From Collinsella sp. AF25-2LB (lineage in GTDB: Bacteria; Actinomycetota; Coriobacteriia; Coriobacteriales; Coriobacteriaceae), in assembly GCF_003458415.1 (NCBI RefSeq), contig NZ_QRUF01000001.1, positions 60,142 to 124,141 on the forward strand: DNA of 64,000 bases, in the 5' to 3' direction. Shown here one piece after another: positions 16,339 to 25,561 of the stretch; position 1 is the stretch's first letter; each line of letters opens with the position of its first letter. The position numbers and the translations under genes are program-made. The notes under the pieces are model-generated. The model was not told the origin of the DNA. It saw nothing but the letters and a program-made list of their open reading frames with translations, and did no database searches.

Positions 16339-17298
16339 ATGGGTTTCACGATTCTTGGAACAGGCTCGGCGCTTCCTGAGCGCAGTGTTTCCAATGACGA
16401 GCTATCTGAGTTCCTCGATACCTCGGATGAGTGGATTTTTACCCGCACCGGTATCAAGAGCCGCCACGTCTGCACCACCGAGTCACTCGACGACCTTGCC
16501 GTAGCGGCGAGCGAGCGGGCACTCCAGGTGTCCGGAATCGACGCGAGCCAGCTGGATCTAATCGTCTGCTCGACGACAACGGGTGACCACCTTGTTCCCG
16601 CCGAGGCGTGTGCCGTAGCCGAGCGTCTGGGCGCGACGTGCCCTGCCTTCGATGTCTCGGCGGCTTGTGCCGGCTTCGTGTTTGCGCTCGATGTCGCCGA
16701 GGGCTATATCGCCCGCGGCCGTGCCGAGCGCGTGCTTGTCGTTGCTGCCGAGCAGATGACGCGCACGCTCGACTGGACCGACCGCGCCACCTGCGTGCTC
16801 TTTGGCGATGGGGCAGGCGCCGCAGTGATTGGAGCTGGGGGAGACAACCCCCTTGCCGTTGAGCTTTCGACGGCGCCCGACGTCGAGACGTTGCGCGTAC
16901 CCGGTCTGGTCGGCACCTCGCCGTTTAAGGCCTCTGCAGATAGCGAGAGCGTGCTGTCCATGAATGGCCGCCGCGTGTTCAAGTTCGGCGTCAACGCCAT
17001 CTGCGACACGGTCCATAAGCTTGCGGGCGATGCGGGCATTTCGGTCGAAGACATCGACCATTTTGTATTCCATCAGGCTAACGAACGAATCCTGAGTCAG
17101 GCGGTCAAGCGCCTCGGCGTGCCAGACGAGCGCGTGGTTCGAACGCTGCGCGAGATCGGCAACATTTCGAGCGCATGCATTCCGCTTGCCCTCGACCGGC
17201 TGGCAAACGCCGGTGCACTTCACACAGGCGACACCATCGCCTTGGTTGGATTTGGCGCCGGTCTGGATATAGGTGGCTATCTGCTTCGTTGGAAGTAG
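16339..17298 (+). CDS. fabH: 3-oxoacyl-ACP synthase III
   Basis: FabH starts fatty-acid synthesis by condensing acyl-CoA with malonyl-ACP. The catalytic triad is visible: Cys110 in DVSAACAGF, His245 in FHQANERIL and Asn275 in GNISSACIP. I place the start at ATG 16339 because AAAGGAGG lies just upstream and the protein then begins MGFTILGTGSALPER. The longer open frame would run back through the operator sites. The 319-residue length is normal. It is the first gene of a ten-gene operon with short gaps. Confidence 0.96.
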   Translation: MGFTILGTGSALPERSVSNDELSEFLDTSDEWIFTRTGIKSRHVCTTESLDDLAVAASERALQVSGIDASQLDLIVCSTTTGDHLVPAEACAVAERLGATCPAFDVSAACAGFVFALDVAEGYIARGRAERVLVVAAEQMTRTLDWTDRATCVLFGDGAGAAVIGAGGDNPLAVELSTAPDVETLRVPGLVGTSPFKASADSESVLSMNGRRVFKFGVNAICDTVHKLAGDAGISVEDIDHFVFHQANERILSQAVKRLGVPDERVVRTLREIGNISSACIPLALDRLANAGALHTGDTIALVGFGAGLDIGGYLLRWK

Positions 17299-17349
17299 TC
17301 GCACATAGGAAATAAAAACGCCCTAGGGCACAACCAAAGGAGAACTACC

Positions 17350-17586
17350 ATGGCAGATCAGAAGACCTTCGAGCGCGTTTGCGACGTTATCCGCGAGACC
17401 GCCGGTCTTGACGATGTCGAGATGAAGCCCGAGTCCACGCTCGAGGAGATTGGTCTCGACAGCCTGGGCACCGTCGAGATCCTCGTCGCCGTCGAGGACG
17501 AGTTTGGCATCCAGCTCGATACCGAGGAGAACCCCAAGACGGTCGGCGAGTTCGCCGATACGGTCGAGGCGGCATTGGAGAAGTAG
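17350..17586 (+). CDS. acpP: Acyl carrier protein
   Basis: This 78-residue acidic helical protein carries the growing acyl chain on phosphopantetheine attached to Ser38 in the GLDSLGTVE motif. Length and composition are typical. The ATG follows AAAGGAG. It sits between fabH and fabK, in line with its role as the shared substrate carrier. The phosphopantetheinyl transferase that activates it is not in this window. Confidence 0.97.
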   Translation: MADQKTFERVCDVIRETAGLDDVEMKPESTLEEIGLDSLGTVEILVAVEDEFGIQLDTEENPKTVGEFADTVEAALEK

Positions 17587-17588
17587 AG

Positions 17589-18533
17589 ATGCTCAAGACT
17601 CCTCTCTGCGATCTGCTCGGCATCGAAAAGCCCGTGTTCCAGGGCGGTATGGCCTGGATTGCCGATGCCTCGCTGGCGTCCGCAGTGTCCGAGGCGGGTG
17701 GCTTAGGCATCATCGCGGCCATGAACGCCGACGCCAACTGGCTTCGCGACCAGATTCATGAGCTGCGCGCCAAGACGGATAAGCCCTTTGGCGTCAACGT
17801 CATGCTCATGAGCCCGTTTGCCGACGAGGTCGCGCAGGTCGTGATTGACGAGCGAGTGCCGGTCGTCGTGACGGGCGCCGGCAATCCCGCCAAGTACATG
17901 AAGGCGTGGAACGAGGCGGGCATCAAGGTCGTCCCGGTCGTTGCCTCGGTGGCGCTGGCGCGCCTCGTGGCACGTCGTGGAGCCACGGCGGTTGTTGCCG
18001 AGGGTACCGAATCGGGCGGCCATATTGGCGAGACCTCGACGATGGCACTGGTGCCGCAGGTCGTCGATGCGGTCGACATTCCCGTTGTGGCCGCTGGCGG
18101 TATTGCCGACGGCCGCGGCGTGGCGGCCGCCTTTATGCTGGGCGCCGCCGGCGTGCAGGTGGGTACGCGCTTTCTGATCGCAGACGAGTGCACCGTATCG
18201 GAGCAGTACAAGGAGATGGTCTTGAAGGCCAACGACACCTCGACGCGTGCGACCGGCCGCTCGACGGGACACCCGGTGCGCGCCCTCAAGAGCCCCTTTA
18301 CCAACGCCTACGCCAAGAGCGAGGCGGCGGGCGTAAGTGTCGAGGAACTCGGGGCCATGGGCACGGGCGCCCTTCGCAAGGCCGCCAAGGACGGCAATTA
18401 CGAAGAGGGTTCGTTTTTGTGTGGACAGATTGCCGGCATGGTCAACGAGCGCCAGAGCGCACGTGAAATCGTTGACGACCTGATCGATGGCGCCGAGCGC
18501 GTCCTGAAGGGTGCGTCCGCATGGGTAGCGTAG
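17589..18533 (+). CDS. fabK: Enoyl-ACP reductase II (FMN-dependent)
   Basis: FabK reduces enoyl-ACP in the last step of each elongation round, replacing the FabI enzyme. The 314-residue protein has the TIM-barrel signatures of the nitropropane dioxygenase/FabK family: PVFQGGMAWIADASLASAVS, then AAGGIADGRG and GAAGVQVGTRFL for the flavin phosphate. It starts 2 nt after acpP and overlaps fabD by 13 nt. FabK-type enzymes are naturally insensitive to triclosan. No fabI or fabL is present in this operon. Confidence 0.94.
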   Translation: MLKTPLCDLLGIEKPVFQGGMAWIADASLASAVSEAGGLGIIAAMNADANWLRDQIHELRAKTDKPFGVNVMLMSPFADEVAQVVIDERVPVVVTGAGNPAKYMKAWNEAGIKVVPVVASVALARLVARRGATAVVAEGTESGGHIGETSTMALVPQVVDAVDIPVVAAGGIADGRGVAAAFMLGAAGVQVGTRFLIADECTVSEQYKEMVLKANDTSTRATGRSTGHPVRALKSPFTNAYAKSEAAGVSVEELGAMGTGALRKAAKDGNYEEGSFLCGQIAGMVNERQSAREIVDDLIDGAERVLKGASAWVA

Positions 18534-19447
18534 CGTTTCTGTTTGCTGGCCAGGGTGCCCAACACCCCGCGATGGGCGTCGACCTGATCGAGGCATCGCC
18601 GGCGGCCGCCGAGGTGTTCGCCATTGTCGACGAGGTGCGCCCGGGGACCAGCGAGCAGTGCCGGAGCGCCTCCAAGGAGGAGCTCTCGCAGACCGAGAAC
18701 ACGCAGCCGTGCGTGTTCGTTCACGACCTGGCAGCGGCTACCGCTCTGCGTGAGCGCGGCGTGGTGCCTGCCGCCTGTGCGGGATTCTCGCTGGGCGAGG
18801 TCGCCGCGCTCACCTTTGCGGGGGCATTCGATACGCGAGCGGGCTTTGAGCTCGTGTGCGAGCGCGCGGCGCTGATGGCCGCGGCTGCCGAGCGCCATCC
18901 GGGCGGTATGCGCGCCGTCATCAAGCTCGATGCGGAGCAAGTCGAGAATCTGGCAAAACAGGCCGGCGAGGACTGCTGGCCGGTCAACTACAACAGCCCG
19001 CAGCAGACGGTTGTTGCCGGAGCGCCCGAGGCGCTGCAGGAGCTCGACGTCCTAGTAAAAGGGGCTGGCGGCCGCGCTATGAAAGTCGCGGTGTCGGGTG
19101 CATTCCATAGTCCCTATATGACCGAGGCGACTGAGGGGCTGGCGACGTATATCCAAGCCGGCCACGCGCCGTCTCCGCTGCTGATTCCGGTCATGGCAAA
19201 CATGACGGCGGCGCCCTATCCGGCGGATCCGCGAGCGGCATCGGATGTCTTGGCCAACCAGGTGAGTCATGCCGTGCGCTGGGTCGACACGCTGCATACT
19301 CTGCAGGATCAGGGCATCGACACGTTTATTGAGGTTGGCCCTGGCAAAACGCTGTCCGGCCTGGTCAAGCGTACGCTGAGCGACGTTTGCGTGTATTCGT
19401 GCGAAACAGCCGAGCAGGTCGCAGCTATTGCCGACGAGCTCGCATAG
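18521..19447 (+). CDS. fabD: Malonyl-CoA:ACP transacylase
   Basis: FabD loads malonyl units from CoA onto ACP. The active-site serine is Ser90 in GFSLGE, with the FAGQGAQ motif at the N-terminus and the catalytic His in GAFHSPYM. The 308-residue length is normal. The start overlaps the end of fabK by 13 nt, so the two are likely translationally coupled. It is fourth in the operon. Confidence 0.96.
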   Translation: MGSVAFLFAGQGAQHPAMGVDLIEASPAAAEVFAIVDEVRPGTSEQCRSASKEELSQTENTQPCVFVHDLAAATALRERGVVPAACAGFSLGEVAALTFAGAFDTRAGFELVCERAALMAAAAERHPGGMRAVIKLDAEQVENLAKQAGEDCWPVNYNSPQQTVVAGAPEALQELDVLVKGAGGRAMKVAVSGAFHSPYMTEATEGLATYIQAGHAPSPLLIPVMANMTAAPYPADPRAASDVLANQVSHAVRWVDTLHTLQDQGIDTFIEVGPGKTLSGLVKRTLSDVCVYSCETAEQVAAIADELA

Positions 19448-19477
19448 TCCACAGGGCTGTAACCCGAAAGGAATGAC

Positions 19478-20251
19478 ATGGGCAATTTGAACAACGGCAC
19501 GCTCGAGCGCAACGACTTACGTCGCGTGGCACTGGTCACGGGCGGCTCGCGTGGTATCGGCCGCGCTTGTGCGGTTGGCCTGGCGGAGGACGGCTTTGAT
19601 ATCGCCGTCGTCTATGCCGGTAGCGTCGATGCGGCGCGCGAGACGTGCGAAGCCTGCGAGGCCGCTGGTGCCACAGCTCGCGCGTATCAATGCGATGTGG
19701 CCGACCCCGATGCCGTCAATGCGTGCATTGAGGCCGTGCTCAACGACTTTGGTTCGATTTGGGCGCTCGTCAACAACGCCGGTATCACCCGCGATGGCCT
19801 GCTCGTGCGCATGGGCGACGATGCCTTCGACCGCGTGCTCGATGTCAATCTCAAGGGCACGTTCAATGCGACGCGCGCGCTCACCAAGACCTTTATGCGC
19901 CAGCGCGGCGGCTGCGTCGTCAACATGAGCTCGGTCGTGGGCCTGATTGGCAATGCCGGGCAAGCCAACTACGCTGCCTCCAAGGCGGGCGTGATCGGCC
20001 TGACCAAGGCGGTGGCGCGCGAGCTTGCGCCCCGCGGCGTACGAGTGAACGCGGTCGCCCCCGGGTTTGTCGAGACGGATATGACGGCAAAGCTCTCGGA
20101 GAAGGTGCGTGCGGCAACCGAGGAGCAGATTCCCCTTAAGCGTATGGCGCAGCCCGAGGAGGTGGCCGGTGTGGTGCGCTTTTTAGTGAGCGATGCGGCT
20201 GCTTACATTACGGGCGAAGTCATACGCGTCGACGGCGGAATGGCGATGTAG
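19478..20251 (+). CDS. fabG: 3-oxoacyl-ACP reductase
   Basis: FabG is an NADPH-dependent short-chain dehydrogenase that reduces beta-ketoacyl-ACP. The cofactor motif TGGSRGIGRA is at residues 21-30. NNAG follows, and the catalytic Ser/Tyr/Lys set ends in YAASK (Tyr165, Lys169). The 257 residues include a roughly 12-residue N-terminal extension before the Rossmann fold. The ATG follows AAAGGAA. It lies 30 nt after fabD. Confidence 0.96.
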   Translation: MGNLNNGTLERNDLRRVALVTGGSRGIGRACAVGLAEDGFDIAVVYAGSVDAARETCEACEAAGATARAYQCDVADPDAVNACIEAVLNDFGSIWALVNNAGITRDGLLVRMGDDAFDRVLDVNLKGTFNATRALTKTFMRQRGGCVVNMSSVVGLIGNAGQANYAASKAGVIGLTKAVARELAPRGVRVNAVAPGFVETDMTAKLSEKVRAATEEQIPLKRMAQPEEVAGVVRFLVSDAAAYITGEVIRVDGGMAM

Positions 20252-20290
20252 AAACCAGAGCCACACAACAGCTTGGATGAGGAGACCATG

Positions 20291-21538
20291 ATGGAACAGA
20301 GAGTTGCAATCACCGGCATCGGTGCCGTATCGCCGCTCGGCAACACCGCGCTTGCCACCTGGGCGGCCATGTGCGCCGGCACGTGCGGCATCGGTCCGAT
20401 CACGCACTTTGATACCGATGCATTTGCCGTCAAGGTGGCGGCCGAGGTCAAGGGTTTTGACGGCAATGAGTACTTTGGCAAGCATGACGCCAAGCATCTC
20501 GACCCCTGTGTTCAGTTTGCGATGGCGGCGTCGGACGAGGCCATGCACGATGCGGGCTTTGATGTCGAAGGCGCCATCGATCGCGAGCGCTTGGGCGTCT
20601 ACGTGGGCTCGGGCGTGGGCGGCATGCAGACGCTTGTCGACAACGTCCACACGATTGCCGATCGCGGGCCTCGTCGCGCATCGCCCTACATGATCGCGAT
20701 GATGATCCCCAACATGGCTTCGGGCAACATCGCGATTCGCCATAAGGCAAAGGGCCCGACCCTGCCCGTGGTGACCGCGTGCGCAACCTCGGCCCATGCG
20801 GTGGGTGAGGCGTTCCGCGCCATCAAGCACGGCTATGCCGATGCAATCCTGGCCGGCGGCGCCGAGGCCGCCATTATCCCCGATGCCGTTGCGGGCTTTA
20901 CGTCCTGCCGCGCATTGACCACCAACCCCGATCCCGCGACGGCTTGTCGCCCGTTCGATGCAGACCGCGACGGCTTTGTGATGGGCGAGGGCGCCTGCGT
21001 GCTCGTGCTCGAGGGTATGGAGCACGCACAGGCTCGCGGTGCGCACATTTACGCCGAGGTCGTGGGCTACGGCAACACCGATGACGCCTACCACATCACG
21101 AGTCCCGACCCGGACGCGGCAGGTATCGCCCGTGCGATATCGTTGGCGGTGGCCGAGGGCGACGTTAAGCCTTCCGAGGGCCTCTACATCAACGCCCACG
21201 GCACCTCGACCAAGCTCAACGATTCGTCCGAGACTGCGGGCATCAAACGAGCGCTCGGCGAGGACGCGGCGCGCGCCGCACATGTCTCGTCGACCAAGTC
21301 GATGACCGGCCACATGATCGGTGCCACGGGCGCCATCGAGGTCATGGCCTGTGCCATGGCGCTCGAGCAGGGTGTGGTGCCGCCGACCATTAACTACCAC
21401 ACGCCCGATCCCGCCTGCGATCTTGACTACACGCCCAATCGCGCGGTTCGCGCCGACCTTACCTGGGCGCTTTCGACCAATCTGGGCTTTGGCGGACACA
21501 ATGCCGCCATCGCGCTGCGTAGATATGCAAGGAGCTAG
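20291..21538 (+). CDS. fabF: 3-oxoacyl-ACP synthase II
   Basis: This is the elongation condensing enzyme. The nucleophile Cys164 lies in [12 protein letters not shown]. The two catalytic histidines are in [11 protein letters not shown] and [14 protein letters not shown] prefer the second of two adjacent ATGs (20291) because GAGGAG at 20279-20284 is then 6 nt away. The ATG at 20288 is possible. Length is 415 residues, close to the family norm. Spacing to accB is 3 nt. Confidence 0.95.
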   Translation: MEQRVAITGIGAVSPLGNTALATWAAMCAGTCGIGPITHFDTDAFAVKVAAEVKGFDGNEYFGKHDAKHLDPCVQFAMAASDEAMHDAGFDVEGAIDRERLGVYVGSGVGGMQTLVDNVHTIADRGPRRASPYMIAMMIPNMASGNIAIRHKAKGPTLPVVTACATSAHAVGEAFRAIKHGYADAILAGGAEAAIIPDAVAGFTSCRALTTNPDPATACRPFDADRDGFVMGEGACVLVLEGMEHAQARGAHIYAEVVGYGNTDDAYHITSPDPDAAGIARAISLAVAEGDVKPSEGLYINAHGTSTKLNDSSETAGIKRALGEDAARAAHVSSTKSMTGHMIGATGAIEVMACAMALEQGVVPPTINYHTPDPACDLDYTPNRAVRADLTWALSTNLGFGGHNAAIALRRYARS

Positions 21539-21541
21539 AGC

Positions 21542-22018
21542 ATGGATTCCAAAAGACTTGCTGAGATAGCTGATGTTATGGAGGACCGCGGCCTCACGCG
21601 CGTGCGCGTTGAGGAGCCCGATGGCACCGCGGTCGAACTCGAGCGCGCGAGCGCCGCGCGGCCGGTTGCCGTGCCCATGCCTATGCCGGGTGCCGTGACT
21701 GCTCCGGCGGTGGCTCCTGTCGCCATGCCTGCCGCCGCACCGGAGCCCGCCGCGCAGGCGCCTGCCGCCGCACCGGAGCCCAAGGGCACCGAGGTGACCG
21801 CTCCCATGGTCGGCGTTTTCTATGCTGCCCCGGCGCCGGGCGACGAGCCGTTTGTGCACGTGGGCTCCAAGGTCAAGGCCGGCGAGACCCTCTGCATCAT
21901 CGAGGCCATGAAGGTTCTCAACGAGGTGACGGCAGAGGCGGATGGCGAGGTACTCGAGATCTGCGTGGCCGACGGCGACCTCGTGGAGTTTGGCAGCTGC
22001 CTCATGAGGATCGGATAG
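21542..22018 (+). CDS. accB: Biotin carboxyl carrier protein of acetyl-CoA carboxylase
   Basis: AccB carries the biotin that shuttles CO2 between AccC and the carboxyltransferase. The C-terminal biotinyl domain has the EAMKVLNEV motif with the acceptor Lys124. A Pro/Ala-rich flexible linker spans about residues 40-80. The N-terminal roughly 35 residues match the usual AccB dimer segment. BirA, encoded divergently, should modify it. The length of 158 residues is normal. Confidence 0.96.
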   Translation: MDSKRLAEIADVMEDRGLTRVRVEEPDGTAVELERASAARPVAVPMPMPGAVTAPAVAPVAMPAAAPEPAAQAPAAAPEPKGTEVTAPMVGVFYAAPAPGDEPFVHVGSKVKAGETLCIIEAMKVLNEVTAEADGEVLEICVADGDLVEFGSCLMRIG

Positions 22019-22027
22019 GTGATATCC

Positions 22028-22450
22028 ATGAACAAAGAAGAGCTCAAGAAACTGTTGCCGCATCGCGAGCCGATGCTTTTGCTCGACGAAGCCGAGCTGG
22101 TGGGCAACGAGGCCCACGGCAAGATCACGATTACGGGCGACGAGTACTTTTTGCAGGGGCATTTTCCGGGAAACCCGGTCGTCCCCGGCGTGATTCAGTG
22201 CGAGATGCTCGCCCAGAACTGCTGCGTGCTGCTGATGGGCGATGAGGAAGCTCGCGGTGCGACACCGTTCTACACGAGTCTGGACAAGGTGCGCTTTAAG
22301 CGTCCGGTGCGCCCGGGCGACACGGTAGATCTGGTGTGCTCCATCACGCGTGCGCGCGGGCCGTTCCGCTTTGCGACGGGTACTGCGAGCGTCAACGGTG
22401 AGGTTTGCTGTCGCGCCGATATGTCTTTTGCACTCATGCACGAAAGTTAA
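22028..22450 (+). CDS. fabZ: 3-hydroxyacyl-ACP dehydratase
   Basis: FabZ dehydrates 3-hydroxyacyl-ACP. The hot-dog fold active site is visible as HFPGNPVVPGV (His45) with Glu59 in CEMLAQ. The ATG at 22028 is preceded by AGGTGAT at close spacing and gives MNKEELKKLLPHREPMLLLD. An in-frame GTG directly after the accB stop would add three residues. Length is 140 residues. fabA is absent, so this is probably the general dehydratase. Confidence 0.95.
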   Translation: MNKEELKKLLPHREPMLLLDEAELVGNEAHGKITITGDEYFLQGHFPGNPVVPGVIQCEMLAQNCCVLLMGDEEARGATPFYTSLDKVRFKRPVRPGDTVDLVCSITRARGPFRFATGTASVNGEVCCRADMSFALMHES

Positions 22451-22460
22451 GGAAGGCTTC

Positions 22461-23804
22461 ATGTTCGACAAAGTGCTCATCGCCAACCGCGGCGAGGTCG
22501 CGGTCCGTGTTATCCGCGCGTGCCGCGATATGGGCATCAAGACCGTCGCCGTCTACTCCACGGCCGATGCGGACGCGCTGCACGTGCAGCTTGCCGACGA
22601 GGCGTATTGCATCGGCGGCCCGCGTCTTGCCGAGAGCTACCTCAACGACGATGCCGTGCTCACCTGTGCCGTAAAGTCGGGAGCTAAGGCAATTCATCCC
22701 GGTTATGGCTTCTTTTCCGAGAAGGCGAGCTTCGTGCGCGACTGCGACAAGTATGGCCTGGCGTTTGTCGGTCCTTCGGCCGAGGTGATCGACAGCATGG
22801 GCGACAAGGACGCCGCGCGTCGAACGGCTGCCGCGGCGGACGTGCCCATCGTGCCGGGCTGTGATTTGCTCAAAAGCCCCGAGGAGGCAACGGCCGAGGC
22901 CGAGCGCATTGGCTGCCCCGTGCTTATTAAGGCGCGTGCAGGTGGTGGCGGTCGCGGCATTCGCAAGGTCGAGCGCGTGGAAGATGCGGCAAAGGCGTTC
23001 ATCGAGGCGCGTGCCGAGGGGGAAGCCGTTTTTGGCGACGGCGAGTGCTACATGGAGAAGTTCGTCGCGCCGGCGCACCACGTTGAGGTGCAGATTATGG
23101 CCGATAAGCAGGGCCATGTGTTTTCGCTCGGCGAGCGTGAGTGCTCGGTGCAGCGCCGCAACCAAAAGCTAATCGAGGAGAGCCCCGCGCCGTGCCTCGA
23201 CGGACACGACGACATTCGTGCTCGCATGCACAAGGCAGCGCGTGACCTGGCTCGTGCCGTCGGCTACGAAGGAGCCGGTACCATCGAGTTCCTGTATTCG
23301 GACGACGGCAATTTCTACTTTATGGAAATGAACACGCGCTTGCAGGTGGAGCATCCGGTTACGGAGTTTGTGACCGATACCGACTTGGTCAAGTGGCAGC
23401 TGCGCGTGGCGGCCGGCCAGCCCCTGCCCTTTGAGCAGGAGGACGTACCGGTCCGCAACCACGCCATGGAGTGCCGCATCAATGCCGAAACGCCGGACTT
23501 TCTGCCGTCATGCGGAACGGTCACCGCGTTGCGTGTGCCGGGTGGTCCGCGCGTGCGCTGGGATTCCGCCATGTTTACCGGTGCGAAAGTCCCGCCGTAC
23601 TACGATTCCATGCTCGGCAAGCTCATCGTGTGTGCGCCCACGCGCGACGGCGCCATTCGCAAGATGCGCTCGGCCCTGGGCGAGCTCGTGATTGAGGGCG
23701 TGAGCGAAAACAGCGAGCTTCAGCTCGACGTGCTGGCAAACGATGAGTTCTTGTCGGGCATGTACCACACCGATCTGATGGGGCATCTCTATGCTGATGA
23801 ATAG
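22461..23804 (+). CDS. accC: Acetyl-CoA carboxylase, biotin carboxylase subunit
   Basis: AccC uses ATP and bicarbonate to carboxylate the biotin on AccB. The 447-residue ATP-grasp protein starts MFDKVLIANRGEVAVR and shows the glycine-rich loop RAGGGGRGIRKV and the catalytic block NTRLQVEHPVTE. The start at 22461 follows AAGGAAGG. The longer open frame runs back into fabZ and is not supported. Its 3' end overlaps accDA by 14 nt. Confidence 0.96.
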   Translation: MFDKVLIANRGEVAVRVIRACRDMGIKTVAVYSTADADALHVQLADEAYCIGGPRLAESYLNDDAVLTCAVKSGAKAIHPGYGFFSEKASFVRDCDKYGLAFVGPSAEVIDSMGDKDAARRTAAAADVPIVPGCDLLKSPEEATAEAERIGCPVLIKARAGGGGRGIRKVERVEDAAKAFIEARAEGEAVFGDGECYMEKFVAPAHHVEVQIMADKQGHVFSLGERECSVQRRNQKLIEESPAPCLDGHDDIRARMHKAARDLARAVGYEGAGTIEFLYSDDGNFYFMEMNTRLQVEHPVTEFVTDTDLVKWQLRVAAGQPLPFEQEDVPVRNHAMECRINAETPDFLPSCGTVTALRVPGGPRVRWDSAMFTGAKVPPYYDSMLGKLIVCAPTRDGAIRKMRSALGELVIEGVSENSELQLDVLANDEFLSGMYHTDLMGHLYADE

Positions 23805-25515
23805 AAAAGCGAAGACGGTCAACGTCCTCGAGGGGCCGATGACCGAGTCGTGCGCCGAGTTTCCCGCGCGCCACGTATTTATCAAGTGTCCGGAGTGCCG
23901 CCGCGTGATCGATGAGGCACGCCTGCACGACAACCTTGAGGTCTGCCCTCGTTGCGGCAAACACTTTCGCGTGAGCGGTCGCGCGCGCATGCGCATGACG
24001 GTCGACGAGGGCACGTTTGAGGAATGGGATGCCAATCTGGCGTCGGAGGACTTCCTTTCGTTTCCCGGCTATGCCGATAAGCTCAAGGGCGCGCTCGAGC
24101 GTTCGGGCGAGCGCGATGCCGTTGTGTGCGGCAGGGGCAAAATCTGCGGTTGCGATACGGCACTCTTCTTTATGGACGCCAACTTTATGATGGGCTCGAT
24201 GGGCTCCGTGGTGGGCGAGAAGATCTGTCGTGTCTTTGAGCGCGCGGCCGAGTTGGGGCTGCCGGTCGTTGGCTTTACCGTATCGGGCGGCGCCCGCATG
24301 CAGGAGGGCGTGACCTCGCTCATGCAGATGGCCAAGATTTCTGCGGCGGTTAGGCGCCACAGCGAGGCGGGCGGCCTGTATATCACGGTGCTCACCGATC
24401 CCACGACCGGAGGTGTAACCGCGAGCTTTGCCATGGAGGGCGACATTATCCTGGCCGAGCCCGATGCCCTGACGGCATTTGCCGGCCCGCGCGTGATCGA
24501 GCAGAACATGCACAAGCGTCTGCCCAAGGGATTCCAGCGTTCCGAGTTTTTGCTGGAGCACGGCTTTTGCGATGCCGTTGTTCCGCGTGGTGAGATTGCG
24601 CTCACGGTAGGCGAGCTGCTGGCGCTGCACGAAGGGCACGCGCCCGGCCTGGGGGCACCGCATGAGATCGTGCATACGGGTCGTCGCGACAAAAAGCTGG
24701 GACACTTGTTTAAGCGCTCGGCCGCACCAAAAAGCGCGCTCGAAATCGTCAAACAGACTCGCTCGGCGAACCGCGCCACGGCAGGCGAGATGATCTCGTT
24801 GGGTCTCGACGGATTCGTAGAGCTGCACGGCGACCGCTACTTTGGCGACGATGCTGCCGTGGTGGGCGGCATCGGCTGGAAAGACGGGCGACCCGTGACG
24901 GTTATCGCCATCGAGCGCGGTACCACGACCAAAGAGCGCATGCGTCGCAACTTTGGTATGGCACATCCCGAGGGCTACCGCAAGGCACGTCGCCTGATGC
25001 ACCAAGCCGAGAAATTTGGTCGGCCGGTTCTGTGCCTGGTTGATACTTCGGGCGCGTTTTGCGGCATCGGTGCCGAGGAGCGCGGCCAGGGCGAGGCGAT
25101 TGCCCGGAATCTCATGGAGATGAGCGGCCTTAAGACGCCGATTGTCTCGGTGGTGACAGGCGAGGGCGGCTCTGGTGGCGCGCTGGCGCTGTCCGTGGCC
25201 GACCGCATCCTGATGCTCTCGAGCTCGGCCTATTCGGTCGTGAGCCCCGAGGCCTGTGCGTCGATCCTGTGGAAGGATACCGAGCGCGCGAATGAGGCCG
25301 CTGAGGCGCTTAAGCTCACGGCCCCCGATCTGTTGGCGCTCGGCATCATCGACGGCATTGTTGACGATAGGGGCCTGTCGCATGAGGAGATCGCCGGTGT
25401 CGTCATGTCCTCGGCATTTGATGCCTTCGATACGCTTGGGCAGCTCGACGACGCGACCCTCACAAACCTCCGCTACGAAAAGTACCGCGCAATCGGTCAG
25501 TACCGCACGATGTGA
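23791..25515 (+). CDS. accDA: Acetyl-CoA carboxylase carboxyltransferase, fused beta-alpha subunits
   Basis: One 574-residue chain joins AccD (about 1-285) to AccA (about 300-574). The AccD half has the four-cysteine zinc ribbon CPEC...CPRC (Cys33, 36, 52, 55). The AccA half contains the GGIGWKDGRPVTVIAIERG and VTGEGGSGGALAL blocks. It transfers CO2 from biotin to acetyl-CoA. E. coli keeps the two as separate genes, while fused forms are known in other lineages. The start overlaps accC by 14 nt. It is the last gene of the fab-acc operon. Confidence 0.94.
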   Translation: MLMNRKAKTVNVLEGPMTESCAEFPARHVFIKCPECRRVIDEARLHDNLEVCPRCGKHFRVSGRARMRMTVDEGTFEEWDANLASEDFLSFPGYADKLKGALERSGERDAVVCGRGKICGCDTALFFMDANFMMGSMGSVVGEKICRVFERAAELGLPVVGFTVSGGARMQEGVTSLMQMAKISAAVRRHSEAGGLYITVLTDPTTGGVTASFAMEGDIILAEPDALTAFAGPRVIEQNMHKRLPKGFQRSEFLLEHGFCDAVVPRGEIALTVGELLALHEGHAPGLGAPHEIVHTGRRDKKLGHLFKRSAAPKSALEIVKQTRSANRATAGEMISLGLDGFVELHGDRYFGDDAAVVGGIGWKDGRPVTVIAIERGTTTKERMRRNFGMAHPEGYRKARRLMHQAEKFGRPVLCLVDTSGAFCGIGAEERGQGEAIARNLMEMSGLKTPIVSVVTGEGGSGGALALSVADRILMLSSSAYSVVSPEACASILWKDTERANEAAEALKLTAPDLLALGIIDGIVDDRGLSHEEIAGVVMSSAFDAFDTLGQLDDATLTNLRYEKYRAIGQYRTM

Positions 25516-25561
25516 CAAAGGGACAGTCCGCATGTCACATTGGGAAAGGCGTTCCATGTCA
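25511..25561 (+). repeat. Repeated TGTCACA motifs at the operon boundary
   Basis: TGTGAC (25511) faces GTCACA (25534). CATGTCACA occurs twice, at 25531 and 25555, each time supplying a possible start codon for the next gene. The segment contains ACAAAGGGACAG, one of the dispersed GGGACAG motifs in this window. Confidence 0.5.
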